Part shown: positions 1 through 14,291 of the stretch, piece after piece | How the letters are laid out: the number at the start of each line of letters is the position of its first letter | Numbering within the stretch: the stretch's first letter is position 1 | NCBI GenBank assembly: GCA_905331475.1 | Contig: CAJNYU010000040.1 | Span: 45,248 to 109,247, forward strand | Length of the DNA stretch: 64,000 nucleotides | Reading direction: 5' to 3' | Origin: Rotaria socialis | Lineage: Eukaryota > Rotifera > Eurotatoria > Philodinida > Philodinidae | The notes under the pieces: generated by a model | The model's input: the letters and a program-made list of their open reading frames with translations, nothing else | What the model was told of the DNA's origin: nothing | Databases searched by the model: none | Program-made: the position numbers and the translations under genes

Positions 1-2986
1 AGCGATTTATGAGTTTCATGATTTTTCTGAGTTTAGCTGATTTAAAATGAGTTTGAGAAAACGAAAAATTTGCTAAACTAACTAAAAACTATTCCAAATC
101 ATAAATTATTACTGAAAATCATTCAAAGGCACCGAAACTCACGCAAACTCATTCCAATACAGTTAATTTATATTGATTGTAAGTTGAGTTTTACTGTGAT
201 TTAAATCAGCCTTTTCCCCCTTGGGCTGATATCATTTGAATTTTACAACATTTTTCTGCACCCGCATGAATATATCATGTGACGAGTATAATAAGCTTGA
301 CGTATAAAAATAATTTTTATTTCATTTTACAAAAAAGAAGGATTCCGATAGTACTACACGTATCATCGGTTGCATAATAAGTTGTAGACGCTCTTGACAA
401 AACTCTAGTTGTATTAAACAGAATTTGATTTCGAAAAAATTAATTAAAATAGTTTAATATTAAATTGATGGAAAGACCCTGTACATTTTCAAGGAAATAA
501 TTAGATGCAAAACAATGGCTGTAAGCGATTAATTGGTTTTAACTCGAAACTACCAAGTAGTCAATTAGAAATATCAAGATTTTTTTTTATTTTTCGGAAA
601 CCGATTTCAATCTCTTTTCAGTCTTATTCAACATAGAATTCTTATGACAAAGTTGATTTTGTTCATTATAAAATATACTCCTTGTTAATCTAAAACTAAA
701 CGATAAGCATCTGCGTAAACCTCTTTTGGCAATAGTCAAAATAAAAGCTAATAGGGATTTGTTTTATGATCTATTTTGAAAGAGTCTAAAACCATTCTAT
801 AATATACAAAGTAGAAATAGTTAGCAATGCAGTAAAATACTCTTTTTGTGGAACTCATATATATTTTCGAAGAAAATTGTGAGTGTAAGTTTAATTGTTA
901 GGTTTTTGCGGCTCCCCTGTACCCCCCCCCCTCTCCATTACAGACATAAAACATAAAAAAACTAACACTTCGGTGCACTAATTAGATGAAATTTTTATAC
1001 AGATGGATTGCCTATGTTCACCACTGCTCACATCACTAATAAAAATCTAGTTTCACTAATTAGAAACCATTATAATTAGCATTTAGTCTCTAATTAATCA
1101 TCAAAATCTGTCGTTTTTATTATTATAGTCCATAGTTACGATAATAGCGCATATTCTTATTATTATAGCCCATAGTTACGACAGTATTATATTTTATTAT
1201 TATCAAAGACGTTCGCAACCAGTGTATGCTACCGCTACAGAAGCTAGTAACTAGTTTATGCTACTATTACATTCGTTACTTCTACCACCTACAATAAACA
1301 GATGAAGATTTTAATCTTTTTTTTCTCACACGAATACCTTATTCTAGAGCTTGAATCCACTTTAGTGTATTTACAATTCGGAACTTTTCCATCCACTGGG
1401 AAGTTTTTATCAAATTTTCGTTTATGAAAAAATGTATCAATTTCTCACCTGGTAAGACGAAAAAATATAAATTTCTCAACAATATTGATAGCTATATCAT
1501 AAATACTGTTTAAACTATTATCATTCACAATATTTCTCAATGAAACCACTAAACACTTCAGCATACTGACATATTTTAAACAAAAAGTTTTTCTTACGTT
1601 CTCTCTAGTAATATTTTCTATTGATAGATCCCATAAATTTCAAATGTTAAAAAGGTTTTATTATCTTATTTTTGAACAAAATATGATCTCACTACACTGA
1701 AAAAATAAAACTTCTATTTGATCAATATCTAACTGACTGAAATGTGTGAGTTCCACATTTTAGCCCCAACGGAGCTGCGCTGACAAGCTTTTTTATGTAA
1801 TTTTTATAATGAAAATAAGCCTGTAAAAATATTTTTATTGAAATGATGATGATTTGTACAAACGATATTTTATTTCATGCCTAAACAGATAATTCTAGTT
1901 TTGCTTATGTCCGATGATTTGAACTTCACTTTAAAGATTTTTTTCTAAAATTTAATTGATCTTATTAGTCTTTTCATGTTTTATCAATTATTGTTCAATG
2001 AGCAATTTCATCAAAATGTGATTTCCCGTGAGATTCTATTTTTAGTAAAATCACATCGAATTGTTTGAGATATTTATTTATCCATTGTAGCTGTATCGCG
2101 AGATCGATATAGTTAATTTAAATTCCTTTTTAATTCGTTCAAAGAAAAACTTCCGCGATTTTTTTACCCTATTATTTTACGAAACAAAAGGGGCCAATAG
2201 ACGTTTATTAGGAGATTCAATAACATGCAATATTTCATGTTCTCAAGAATCGAGACAAAACAAAACTAATATTACTCTTTTTGTCTATAAAATGAAAACT
2301 GAAATAAATACGTAGGAAGATAATCAGAGATCTGCTCTTTCGTTAACAACACGAATGTTTTCTCAAAACATTACGCATGATTTTCAACCCTTTCTTTCTG
2401 TAAAATCCCTTTTCTCGGGTACACAATTTACAATTCTCTTTCAGACTTGATTCTGTAATTATATTTAATTCTTTTTTTCATCGTGTCAAAACGACGAAGT
2501 TCGTTTTTTTAATTAAATTTTCCTGTGATTATATTGTTTGAGACATTGAACTTTTCTTTGCCTCAAGTGTAAGTTTTTAAGAAAACCGTGTTCTTATGCC
2601 CTTCACATTGTGACATGCTTTTTCTAACGTAAACAAAAATTGTTATATAGAATTCAGTCCCCATAGAAAACTTTCTGTTGTTGAATGAACTGATTTTGAC
2701 ATTTCTTTATTGAAGGCTATGAATTTTATCATAATCTGTTCGCTACCAGAGCGCCAACATCATTGAAAAGTTTCGAATATTGATTAGAATGCATATTGTT
2801 TTTTCGTTGTTGATAGATCAAAACTTTTTATCTAAACAAAAGCTACAAAGTACACTACTACGACTATTCATTGGTGTGAGAACTGCTCTCTGAACTATTT
2901 TAAATGTTCGAATCATTTTCAAACGTGTTCATAAACCAAAAAGAAACAAGGGAAAACAATGTTCATCGATTAGAACGATAATATAT
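1..2986. other. Gene-free AT-rich stretch
   Basis: No coding segment that I can recognise on either strand. It holds a run of ten C at about 922-931. It also holds a direct repeat of about 25 bp, containing TATTATAGYCCATAGTTACGA, near 1117-1141 and again near 1157-1181, about 40 bp apart. It otherwise looks like diverged intergenic DNA. Confidence 0.5.
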
Positions 2987-3339
2987 TCAACTAGCACCGG
3001 TTGATGAAGATGATGAAGAAGTTTCAGGCGTTGGGAAAGAAGAAAGAGCAGTAAGACGAGTAGTACGTTCGTGTTCAGCAGCTTGTTTTACATAGGAACT
3101 AAATAATAATAGAATAAATATGAAAATAAAAAGGCATGATTCGATAAGTGAAATACATACTAATCATTATAAATTGGTTCGCCTTTCCATCGAGCAATCA
3201 AATCATATTTATAATGAAGATACAACAAAGTATAAAATGAAACACCAAACGCAATAGGAATTTGAGGACGATTCATGAAAAGCCATTCGACAAATCGACG
3301 ACCACGAAAAGCAAAAACACCTTCTTTAAATAAGCCCAT
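2987..3339 (-). CDS. Small membrane protein C, third ORF of a tricistronic unit
   Basis: Two exons (3339-3161 and 3098-2987) encode 96 aa with a stop at 2987. The 5' part is MGLFKEGVFAFRGRRFVEWL. It is followed by one hydrophobic segment at about residues 25-45, then a hydrophilic tail ending in a Ser-rich run (ETSSSSSSTGAS). The start ATG lies only 2 nt after the stop of the preceding ORF (TAA-AC-ATG), so there is no room for its own promoter. The size, the single membrane segment and the basic N terminus recall nuclear-encoded accessory or assembly proteins of the mitochondrial inner membrane, but I cannot assign a family. The exon sum is divisible by three and the intron has clean GTATGT..TTTAG ends, so I regard it as a real coding gene. 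Confidence 0.7.
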
Positions 3340-3341
3340 GT

Positions 3342-3658
3342 TTATTTTCGTTGTTCTTGTTCTTTCAAAAGTATTTCTCGAGCACGAGATGCACGATTCC
3401 AACCAATTATCTCGGGTCTAAAATCAATCGAAAAAACAGTAATAATAATATTTTACTTGTTTTATCTTTCTTCGTTTACCTTATATATTCAAGTGGTACT
3501 AGTAGATAAAAACACGCAGATATACTAGCAATAAGCACAGTAGCTGTTGTTAATGAAAGAGAACCTCCGCTAGGTGCAAATAGTCGTCTCGTACGAACTT
3601 TTAATGGTTTAACGTTGAATGGATCGTAACCTGGTGTTGATGATTGTGTTGTACTCAT
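3342..3658 (-). CDS. Small membrane protein B, second ORF of a tricistronic unit
   Basis: Two exons (3658-3480 and 3417-3342) encode 84 aa. The N terminus, MSTTQSSTPGYDPFNVKPLK, is polar and basic. One hydrophobic segment (about residues 34-56) follows, then a charged helix rich in Arg, Glu and Gln ending EILLKEQEQRK. The ATG overlaps the stop of ORF A as ATGA, a 4-nt overlap that is rare between animal genes and implies reinitiation or termination-coupled translation on one mRNA. The layout (N-in, single membrane span, charged C-terminal helix) suggests a mitochondrial membrane microprotein. The family is not recognised. Confidence 0.7.
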
Positions 3659-3909
3659 TCACTTTTTTCGTTATACTTATCGGCAACTGGTGGCGATAAA
3701 TACGGGATACGAAAGCCTAATAAATTACGGCGACGTTCAGAGGGAGGAACAAGTGCTGGACTAGAAAAATGAATATATTATAATTTCTTTTTTTTCTTCA
3801 CAACTAACTTTTGTTGAATTGACCACCAAGATATATGAATACCAGCAACAATTGCAACTAGAGTAACAATCGGACTTAAACGAGTTTTATAAAATCGGAC
3901 AAATCCCAT
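3655..3909 (-). CDS. Small membrane protein A, first ORF of a tricistronic unit
   Basis: Two exons (3909-3809 and 3760-3655) encode 68 aa. It starts MGFVRFYKTRLSPIVTLVAI, so a basic N terminus runs straight into a hydrophobic segment (about residues 11-32). A Pro/Arg-rich tail containing PPSERRRNLLGFRIPYL follows. The stop TGA shares bases with the ATG of ORF B. The intron begins GTTAGT and ends CTAG. It is probably a mitochondrial or other organelle membrane microprotein, with no confident homologue. The TMA7 gene ends 167 nt upstream on the same strand and could belong to the same transcript. Confidence 0.7.
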
Positions 3910-4076
3910 TCAACGGTACAAAAACAAGAGCTTATATCTATAATATTGAAAAATATATAGCACCAAAACTTTCGAGAATAATATTTATTAGATGAAAGAA
4001 GAAAAAAAAACTGATTTTGAATAGATGAAGAATTTAAGAGTCAATCATCGTGTCATTTAAACGCCTGAGACGCTAT

Positions 4077-4375
4077 TCACTTGCCCAACTTAAGTGGACC
4101 TTTACCAGCTGCCTTCTTTTTGGCATCTAAAAAATTCAAAAAGAAACAAAGATGAGAAAAGAATATATAACAAATCAATGTATTTTGCCTAACCCTCAAG
4201 TTTCTTTTGTTCTTCACGTTGTTTTTCTTTGAACGCTTTTTCATCGTCATCTAATTCCTTGTCTTCTTTTTTTGGATTCTTTCTGTAGATATTGAAAAAC
4301 CATTTTAGTAAATAATTAATTAAGAAAAAACAAAACTTACAATGGTTTCAATTTACCACCCTGACGACCCGACAT
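4077..4375 (-). CDS. TMA7: Translation machinery-associated protein 7
   Basis: Three exons (4375-4341, 4282-4194, 4126-4077) encode 57 aa. The protein starts MSGRQGGKLKPLKNPKK, has a central Asp/Glu then Lys/Gln-rich helix (DDDEKAFKEKQREEQKKLE), and ends AAGKGPLKLGK. This matches the TMA7/CCDC72 family, a small ribosome-associated cytoplasmic protein. The tail is a few residues shorter than in vertebrates, as I recall them. It is divergently arranged with the PP1 beta gene, with about 0.5 kb between the two starts that probably contains both promoters. Confidence 0.9.
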
Positions 4376-4901
4376 TGTTTTTCGTACTCGTTTGCAACTG
4401 AATGATGTAAGCTAAATATTACTATCAGAAATAACGAATCACTCGATGAATCATAGTTTACTTTGAAAGACCAATCTACAAGAAAAGCGCTACATAATGT
4501 TTTATTATCTATTATCAATAGAAAAAATTCAAAATTAGAAAAAAAAATTCATTTATTGAAATGTTTTTATTTTATTTCGACATACTAGAACGACATCTTC
4601 ATTATCATATTTTTCCTCTTTCTATCGTTTTGCCCTTCAATCATAACCGAAACCCTTCTGCTGTCGCTATCATCATTGCACATTTATATTCTTTTTCTTT
4701 TACCAATCGAGAGCTTTTGTGAAATAAAAAATGCCTACTAGGCGTTACCATAGACGCCAATAAGAAAGAACGAGAGTGAACGACTAAGAGGAGAAAAAAA
4801 AGCGACAAACAGATGTATGTTTGCTCACATACAAATCGGTAGTTTTTCTTTTTTTGAAAATTTTTTCCTTGTAGAATATATATATTTATATATATATAAA
4901 T
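4376..4901. promoter_or_regulatory. Divergent intergenic region between TMA7 and PP1 beta
   Basis: This 526-bp AT-rich interval separates two start codons that point away from each other, so both core promoters or trans-splice acceptor sites should lie here. A TA-rich block (about 4878-4900) lies directly before the PP1 ATG. I see no defined factor-binding motif. Confidence 0.4.
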
Positions 4902-6550
<1,649 letters not shown>

Positions 6551-9500
6551 ACGATGATAATAATAGAAGAATAAGAAATATGTTTTTTGTTTTTGTTTGT
6601 TTATTTGTTCCTATGATCGATCGTGTATATAAAAAAAAAGAATAATATCATCGAGCTTATTTGTGCTCGTGTCCTATTTGTTTTCTCTCTCTCTGCTGGT
6701 TTATTTTGATCATGTAATGATGTTCAAATTTTTCTCTCGTACTGTAATTGACATTAGAAAGAGGAAGGGAGAAAAAAGAACACAAGATGGTGAGCAACAT
6801 ATTTTTCCTGAATCTCCAATAGCTGTCATTTGTTATTGATTGGATTATCATTGTTATACAATTATTGAACTATTTCCATCCCGTGTTTTCTTTTCTAGAA
6901 TAATTCATAAAAAAAAATAAAATAAAAACAGATTTTTTGTGACTTCGTTCATTCTCTTTATTTCTTCTTTATTATCTCATTGAGTTTTACATGTTATTTG
7001 TTCATCATCACATGTGTTGTTACACTCGCTTTCTGAAATAAATTTTTCTTTGTTTTCGTCTATCGCTTTCGCTTCTTGTTTGTTTTTTTTTCGATCTAGA
7101 AAGTCATTTCAATAAAAATATAAAAACAGGAGACATTCGACATAAAATATTCTGTTGGTTAAATTCTCGAGATAATAGATTTTATGTCGATGGTGTAAAT
7201 AGATTATTTCTCATGTTTCCTAGTTGGAATAGGCCTGGAAAAGCAAGCTTGCTGATAGTTATCTTTTGTATAGTATGAAAAGACCTAGATTTATTGATTT
7301 ATTTGATGCAGTCAAATCTATTCGAGTATTTAATTGAAACATACATCGCAGCGTTTGTCAGAGTCCCAGCGAAAAAACATATTTGCAAAGGGCTTTCCCG
7401 TCGGAATTTTATCAGGACACAGCGATGTATGAATTGACAGCATCAAGGGTAATAAATGTTTTTATTTTTCACCGAATGATTATTTAAGTAATATATTATG
7501 TCAATAACAGCGTTGACAATAGACTCATTTAAATAATTCATACAAAGTATAGAAAAACATCGTCTTTACGTTGCCTACAAATAAAAAGAAATATTAATAT
7601 TGAACTCTGTTATTGAATGACTTTAAAAATTTCTTCCAAATATTATTGTTAACTAAATTTATACTATGAATTTTATGTATTCTTCGTCTTGTTTACCACT
7701 TGACGAAACAATACATGCGAACATAGTGTATGATTTTATGTGATAAAGTAGAGGTTACTTAAGCCATGCAATAGGCATGTTTATTTTAGTGAATGGTTTT
7801 GCGCCAGTTAACCTGAATTATACAGATACTATTGGGCGGAATATTTATTCCGGTACAATTGAAGCTACACCAAATAACTGTCCAAATTTTAACATGATCA
7901 CTTTGGAAGATTGAATTATGTTAAGATTTCTATTGTGTTTTGGGTTTGAGTAGTATTCGAAGATAGTTATTGTTTGAAAATTAGTATGTTGAATGGCTAC
8001 TAATCAATCATGAAGTTTATTGATTTTCAATGTACCAGGACCAGGATATGACGTCAATGGGAAATTAAAGAACCAAAAAAAAAAGAAAAGCAATAATCAA
8101 CACATGAATAACATCGACTCTGCAAAATATTTATGATAAATAAGTACATGGCAGCTGACCTTCAACACTTGTCTTTAAATAGATATGAAAATGTCGCTAA
8201 TCGGTTTTTTTTTGATATCTCTGATCAGATTATGAACAGTTGGATATATTATAATTAAGCTTTTTCTCGTTAATTTCAACAGCAAGAAATGACTACAACT
8301 TGAGTTTAAAATTCAAGTGTATAGAGTGCAAGAGCATGCAGTGAACATGATAGGTAAAAATTGATAATCTAATATGCCACCCAAAGCTCTTCACGTTTAT
8401 TGTATGAAAAAACTTGTTTATTGTCTCTGTGGCTATAAATGTTTCTAAATGGACTTAATTGTAATTGATTGCTTTTTGTGTTTGAATTAAGATCTTTGAT
8501 GATAGGAAATCTCTCGAGATATTCTATAGTCAAATCAATTGAATTTCATGTCATTAGGTTTTTTTTTTTTTTTATAAATCGGCAATCTTCTATGCATTTG
8601 GATAAATCATCTAGGCAATACGTAAAAAAACATAGATTCTTTATATTTCGCTGATTGAATATAGTTACAACAAGTTTAGGCCAATTTATGAAATTCTCGA
8701 GAACGCCAATAACTCTAAATTTAAGAATAAATTTAATAATCTACATAAAACTTTCGTTTGAACAAAAGAAGAATATTAGAAATAGAAAAAAATTAATCTG
8801 ATAATGTCAAGAAAACGATAATCTTACACAAAGATCTAAATAATAATCGAATCGATCGCTCGATGAAATACAATTATACCCGAGAATATAAATAAACATG
8901 ATTGTGGTCTTTACACAGTGTTAACTCTTACTACCATACGATGAGAAAAAATAATTAGAGCCTATCAATAAATAGTAAATAAAAAACATGAACAATTCAT
9001 TATCTTTTTTTAAATTCATTGAAATGAAAATCAAATCTTTAATAATTCTTTTCTTATTCTATAACATGACAATCATTCCAATATGTTACGTTTAATCTAT
9101 ATGATTAGAAAAACAGAAAAAACCAACAAGCAAATGTTTTACAAAAATACTCATACATGGGAGAAATAAATCAACAACAACATTACAAATCTAACTTTGG
9201 TAATATGCTTGTTTTTGAATGATTCTTTGTTTGGATAATTCATGCATTTAAAGCAGAGGATAGAGGTGCTGTCTAAGAAGAAGGAAAAAAAAGCATCTGC
9301 ATCTACGCAAACAGCCATACTCAACTAGATGAACATAAAAACTGTTCGCAAAAACGAAACGAAAAAAGAAAAAACGTTCTTTTTACATACAAAATTTTAA
9401 TCGAGAGGAATGTTGAAAACTACAGTCTGATATGATAAATTTTTTTTATAAATGAACAAAAGAACAACAAATGTTTATATCAGTCAATCATTTAAGAAAG

Positions 9501-9649
9501 GTAGGAAAGAAGAAAACAGGTATCTGATAGAACAAAACGAGTCAAAAAAATTCTCTTCGAGACATGTCAGAACACAGGAAAAAAAAGAATAGGAAGACAA
9601 AATTTATTCACATATTTTTAAAAAAAAATTGTTTTTTTCAATTTCTTTT
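6551..9649. other. Intergenic stretch without recognisable gene
   Basis: About 3.1 kb between the 3' ends of the PP1 beta and SH3-adaptor genes. I see no coding segment beyond short chance ORFs. A 90-bp stretch with 14-bp imperfect terminal inverted repeats (7341-7354 and 7417-7430) sits inside it. Confidence 0.45.
7341..7430. repeat. Short inverted-repeat element, possible tiny MITE
   Basis: The ends ATACATCGCAGCGT and ACACAGCGATGTAT are inverted copies with two mismatches. The interior is about 60 bp. No clear target-site duplication and no second copy in the window, so this is tentative. Confidence 0.3.
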
Positions 9650-12588
9650 TTAATTAACAAGGGTGGATTTTTGAATTTGCTTTTGAAGACGTTCAAGTTC
9701 GATTTGTAACGTTGCACGTGCTTTCTTCTCCTCGTCTAATTCACTAACAAGATCACGAATTTGATCAGCAAATTTTACTTTCATGTCATCCATTGAAACT
9801 TTTATTTTTAATAAATCTTTTTGTAATTGTTCAATCGTTGTGGTGGTACTATTAGTATTTAATGTATTCGAATTAACATACGACGAATTCGTGGCCGTAT
9901 GAACTAATTCTGTTGTACTATTAAGTGAAAGTGATCCTTGCTGATTGGTGTTTACTAATGTAGAATGAAGTGATGATGGACGATTTGTATAACGTGGAGA
10001 CTCCAATTGTCCTGGTTCTTAAACAAATAAATTAGATTTCGTATTGAAAAATAGTTTCTATGACAACATTATACCTCGTTGAGATGATGGAGGTGACGGA
10101 GTATGAACTCTATGTTCAGGCTAAATAATAAGACAAAAGATAATTATCTTAGTTTAAGAATTTTCTAAAGGAAAAAACAAAATTTATCTTTGATTAACAA
10201 AGAAAAAATCCTTTATTTAACTAGAGATTGATATAATTATAATAATATGTAAATAGAATGAATCCTATTGAATCGATTCATTCTATTCAAAACTGACAAA
10301 GAAAAATCTAAGCAGTTAAATGTGTTTATTGAAAGCTTTTATGCCTTGAAGGATAGACTCTTAAAATAAAAATGATGTTTTGTTATTGTTAGAGTATCTA
10401 GGTCAATAACCTCTGGATTAGTCATATTATTATAGAGAAAAATTTTTAAAAACTGAACAATCTAACCTTAGCATCTGCAGATTGTGGACGATTATTTTGA
10501 TTCGTTTCCTCAACGGAACCTGTTGTTTTACTCAATCCATTTTCCTATTTTAAAAATGAATAAATATTGAAATGAAAATCTTCGTTCCTTTCGTTGAGAT
10601 TAGACAAACCATTTTTCTTATTGTTGATGAAGGTGGTCGTTTCGATGAAACAGGTTTTGGTTTATTGAAACTACTAAGTTTTTCTGTTGTACCAATCGCA
10701 TCAAGATTATTAATTTCTGCATAATGATTGCGTGATGTATGTCCTTAATAAAATAATATGTTCCAATGAACACATATGTTTTATTATTATTATTATTATT
10801 ATTCCATTTACCTTCTTCGTCGCTAATGGAAGTTGATTTTCCAGGACGCGAGTCATTCGAATATGTATGAGATGAATCTATGAATTCGAATTTATGTTTG
10901 TTAAATTTCAATAACTATAAAACTTCTTCTTACCTCCGTTAGTTATTTTTGCTTTGGGTAACGTTTGTGTAGGATTTTTTGTTCCTGCTTCTGGTGTATT
11001 TGGTCGATGTTTCGAGTTCTACGGAAAGAAAAAAAATAAAACCAATTTTCATTGCGTGTCTAATTAATCATTAATAATGAACAAACTATTAATGGTGTTG
11101 TCATTGCCGGAATTTCTTCAACATAATTATCTAATGAAAAATAAAATAGTCATTCATACAGAGAACTAAAATTTTACCTGGAAACACTCCGATTCGACCA
11201 TTAACTTCTCCTTTCCACCAGCCTTCATCTTCAAGATTCTTATCTAGTACAGTTACAATATCATTAACTGTAAGTGTTAATTCATCATCGGCAGCTTTTT
11301 TGTAATCATACAAAACACGTGCTTTCATTGGTGTATTCTTTTTAGTTGTTAGTAATGGTGGAGTAGTTGGAGTTTTTTGTTGAGATGGCGGTGTTTCTAT
11401 GGCTGCTGGTGAAGCTGGTTTATGTGTCTAATAAATAAGAAAAATAAAATAAAAAATAAAATTTCGACATGAACATACTTCTTTAGTAGCCAATGTACCA
11501 AGACCATTAACTGGTTTACGTTTCAAGGGTGGATCTTTTTTATGATCTATGCAATAATATATTCAATTTAAATCAGTTATTTGTTTTATTTTCTTACTTG
11601 TTTCATCATTTATACGTGTAACATAATTTGATGGAAATAAACCCATTTTACCATTGATCGTTCCTTCGTACCAACCTTCTTCAACCTAAAAAATAAAATA
11701 AAATGTTCATTTATGTGTTCAATATAAAACAATTAATCCTACCAAACGTGTAACATTAATAACATCATTTGGATTGATTGTTAATTCATCATCATGTATA
11801 GGTGTATAACCATAGGCAACTTTCACTTGAAATAATGTTCCATTTGGTAAATTATTTGAATGTTGTGATTGAAAGACTAGTATAGAAATAAACAATAAAG
11901 TCATGGAGCAACGAAATCATCACAAGTAATAAAAGAACGAAAAGAAAATCAAAAGTAAAGCATAGAGTTTGCAAAAAAACATCAATTTTTTATGCATTAT
12001 GCTTTCGTTGTTTGAAAACAGAGCTAATACATACAAATCTTTTTACATGTAAAAGTAAATACAAAAAGAGTATCGACATTCAAGCTACACAGTTTAAAAT
12101 ATTACAAAAAACAAAAATTAAAATTCTACTCACGAGCATCGTCATTTGCAGGTCGTTTTCGTAATGTACCACTTTTATTTGCATTAACTGCTGATTGTAA
12201 TCGAGATCCAAGTTCATTTGCAAATGTTCGATTTTTAGCTTTTTCTTTCGTCAATGGCTGTCATGAAAAATTCAATACGTAAAAAATAAATAAATAAAAA
12301 TTCAACTTACAGTAACAAAATTTTCTGGAAAATGACTTGAAAGAAAAACGTAAACTTTAATTAAATTTAGTAGAAGAAGAAAAAAACTACAAACCCAAAT
12401 GTTCCACGACATTCTCCTTTCAACCAACCATCTTCAGCTGGTACAGCATCAGTGATAAGATCTCCTTTTCTTATTGTTAATTCATCTGATGATTTAGCAA
12501 TATAATCATATTCAACAATATATGTGCCCACTGACGATAAGAGAAAGAAAATAATATTCAAAATTCAAATTAGAAATTAATTCTTACT
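9650..12588 (-). CDS. CD2AP: CD2AP/CIN85-type adaptor with three SH3 domains and a C-terminal coiled coil
   Basis: Fifteen coding exons give 548 aa. SH3-A (about residues 1-55) starts [22 protein letters not shown]3-B (about 112-165) contains [16 protein letters not shown] and [10 protein letters not shown]3-C (about 228-285) contains [17 protein letters not shown] and the WW pair [14 protein letters not shown] long low-complexity Pro/Ser/Thr linker follows. A coiled coil makes up the last 60 residues ([17 protein letters not shown] ... [11 protein letters not shown]). The order and the MxxYIVEYDY start match the CD2AP/SH3KBP1 family, which links receptor ubiquitylation, endocytosis and actin. 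The ATG is split: A at 12588 ends exon 1 and TG at 12530-12529 begins exon 2. The last part of SH3-A is on a 25-nt exon, and its usual G-x-FP motif reads GHFPENFV. Confidence 0.92.
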
Positions 12589-14291
12589 TCTCTTTAATTA
12601 TGGCGTGTTTAGTTCATTGGAATTTAAATCTAAAAATAATGAAGTAAAAAAAAGAAATTGAATGATTATAGACTGCGCCATTGTCCTTCGACTGAATAGT
12701 GTGACCCAGTAGTTTTTTTTGTGCTCGAAAGTAAGTAAATCCATGCATATATATATATATATATGTGGATACACGTATACGCATACGTACATCAAGCAGC
12801 AACAGATGTCAAATGTCAACTAAAGGGACAGAGAGGCGCAAAAGAGGAGACAGGCAAACGAACGAACGAACTACGGTATACATTCTGCTCTGTTACCAAA
12901 GTGAAGAAACAAAGTAAAAAGAGACAGAAGAAAAGAAGAAAAAAATCAGGAGCAGCAATAAGCGCTGGTTGGCGAACGGTGAAGAGCAAAATTCTCTTTC
13001 TTTGAAGAGAGAGAGAGTTTTTCGCGCATGCATACATATAATAACCAACAACGACCATGTTAATTCTTAGTAGACTGGTTGAATAGTAAGGCAATCCATA
13101 TATAACCATTAATAGAGAGCGCTAGATGTCGATCATTAACTGTCATTATATCATGCTCAGAATAAATAAACAAAAGCCAGATGGCTGACTGTAGTTGTGC
13201 CAACATAATATTACATATTTTTATCCTACTTGCATAGAATCTTTTTCTGTTGTTGTTGTTGTTGTTGCTGTTGAAATCTTATGCCGTTGTACTCTTTTAA
13301 TCATGTGTAAACGTCTGAGTACTTAATCATGCGGATAAGTGAGTTTTTAATGCGAATATTTTATACAATATTGCCTATTCTATATTGGCACATTTCTCAT
13401 TGTGCTCATTTTCTTCACAGAGCTTTGCGTTTCATTCACACATAAGATTCTGTTCGCGTATGAAAGAGAATGTTGCGCCAATGCTCTCTTCATGCGATCT
13501 TATTGTGATTCTTTAGAGTTGAATTCGACTATTGATTGAATTTAAATGAACGGTGACGTTTTATTTTTTAAGAATTTTTTCTAAGTAATAAAATATGATG
13601 GAATCTTTCAGATATTTCTCATTCAATATACATACTTTTCGAATTATCTTGTTTATTGCTCATAGACGAATGGCATGCGTACTTAATGTGAAGCTTCCTG
13701 GAGTAAAAGAAAAAGAGCATAATCTTTATATGGATATTTATGATATGATTCGGTCATAAAATAAAATACGTAACAGACGTTTAATAATTACTTGACTTTG
13801 ACTTCAGTTGTGTGTCTCTTCTTGCCAATTTTTTCCTTGATAATAGTACTAAAGTAAGATTAAAAAAAAAGAAATGAAGATTTTTTTAAACTCATGAGAA
13901 ATTGATATTTGAGATTGAAATCAGAGCATATTCAACTTGAAAATAATGTCCTTGATCACTCCTTTATATGCAGTGATATCAATTGGAAGTCATATCTCTT
14001 CTATTCAATGTTGATGAACATTCTACAGTAGAGTTGTTGTACACTCATTGGTATGTCGTTATATTTAATTGAATACCATTTCTACATCATTACTACGCTT
14101 TTAATCAACGTGTTGAAAGTGTATGTTGAAGACAAAAACTCAGCTTGTAGTATACTGCCATCTGTGTAATATAATCTTTTCATTGGTGTATTCTTTGATG
14201 TCGCTATTGTCGATCGATTACTTCTTATCATAAGACCGTAATTCAGTTTGCTAAATCTCAAAAGTGCTCATTGAGTTATTGAATTATTGAT
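12589..14291. other. Intergenic stretch upstream of the SH3 adaptor
   Basis: It contains the adaptor 5' leader and presumably its promoter. There is a (TA)n run at about 12747-12764 and a purine-rich stretch at about 12890-12960. The ORFs seen here are simple-sequence artefacts. No further gene recognised. Confidence 0.4.

Noticed and set aside
12598..13109. Several ORFs with Lys/Arg or Val/Tyr runs
   Set aside because: They arise from purine-rich and TA-repeat leader sequence upstream of the SH3 adaptor; no family pattern.
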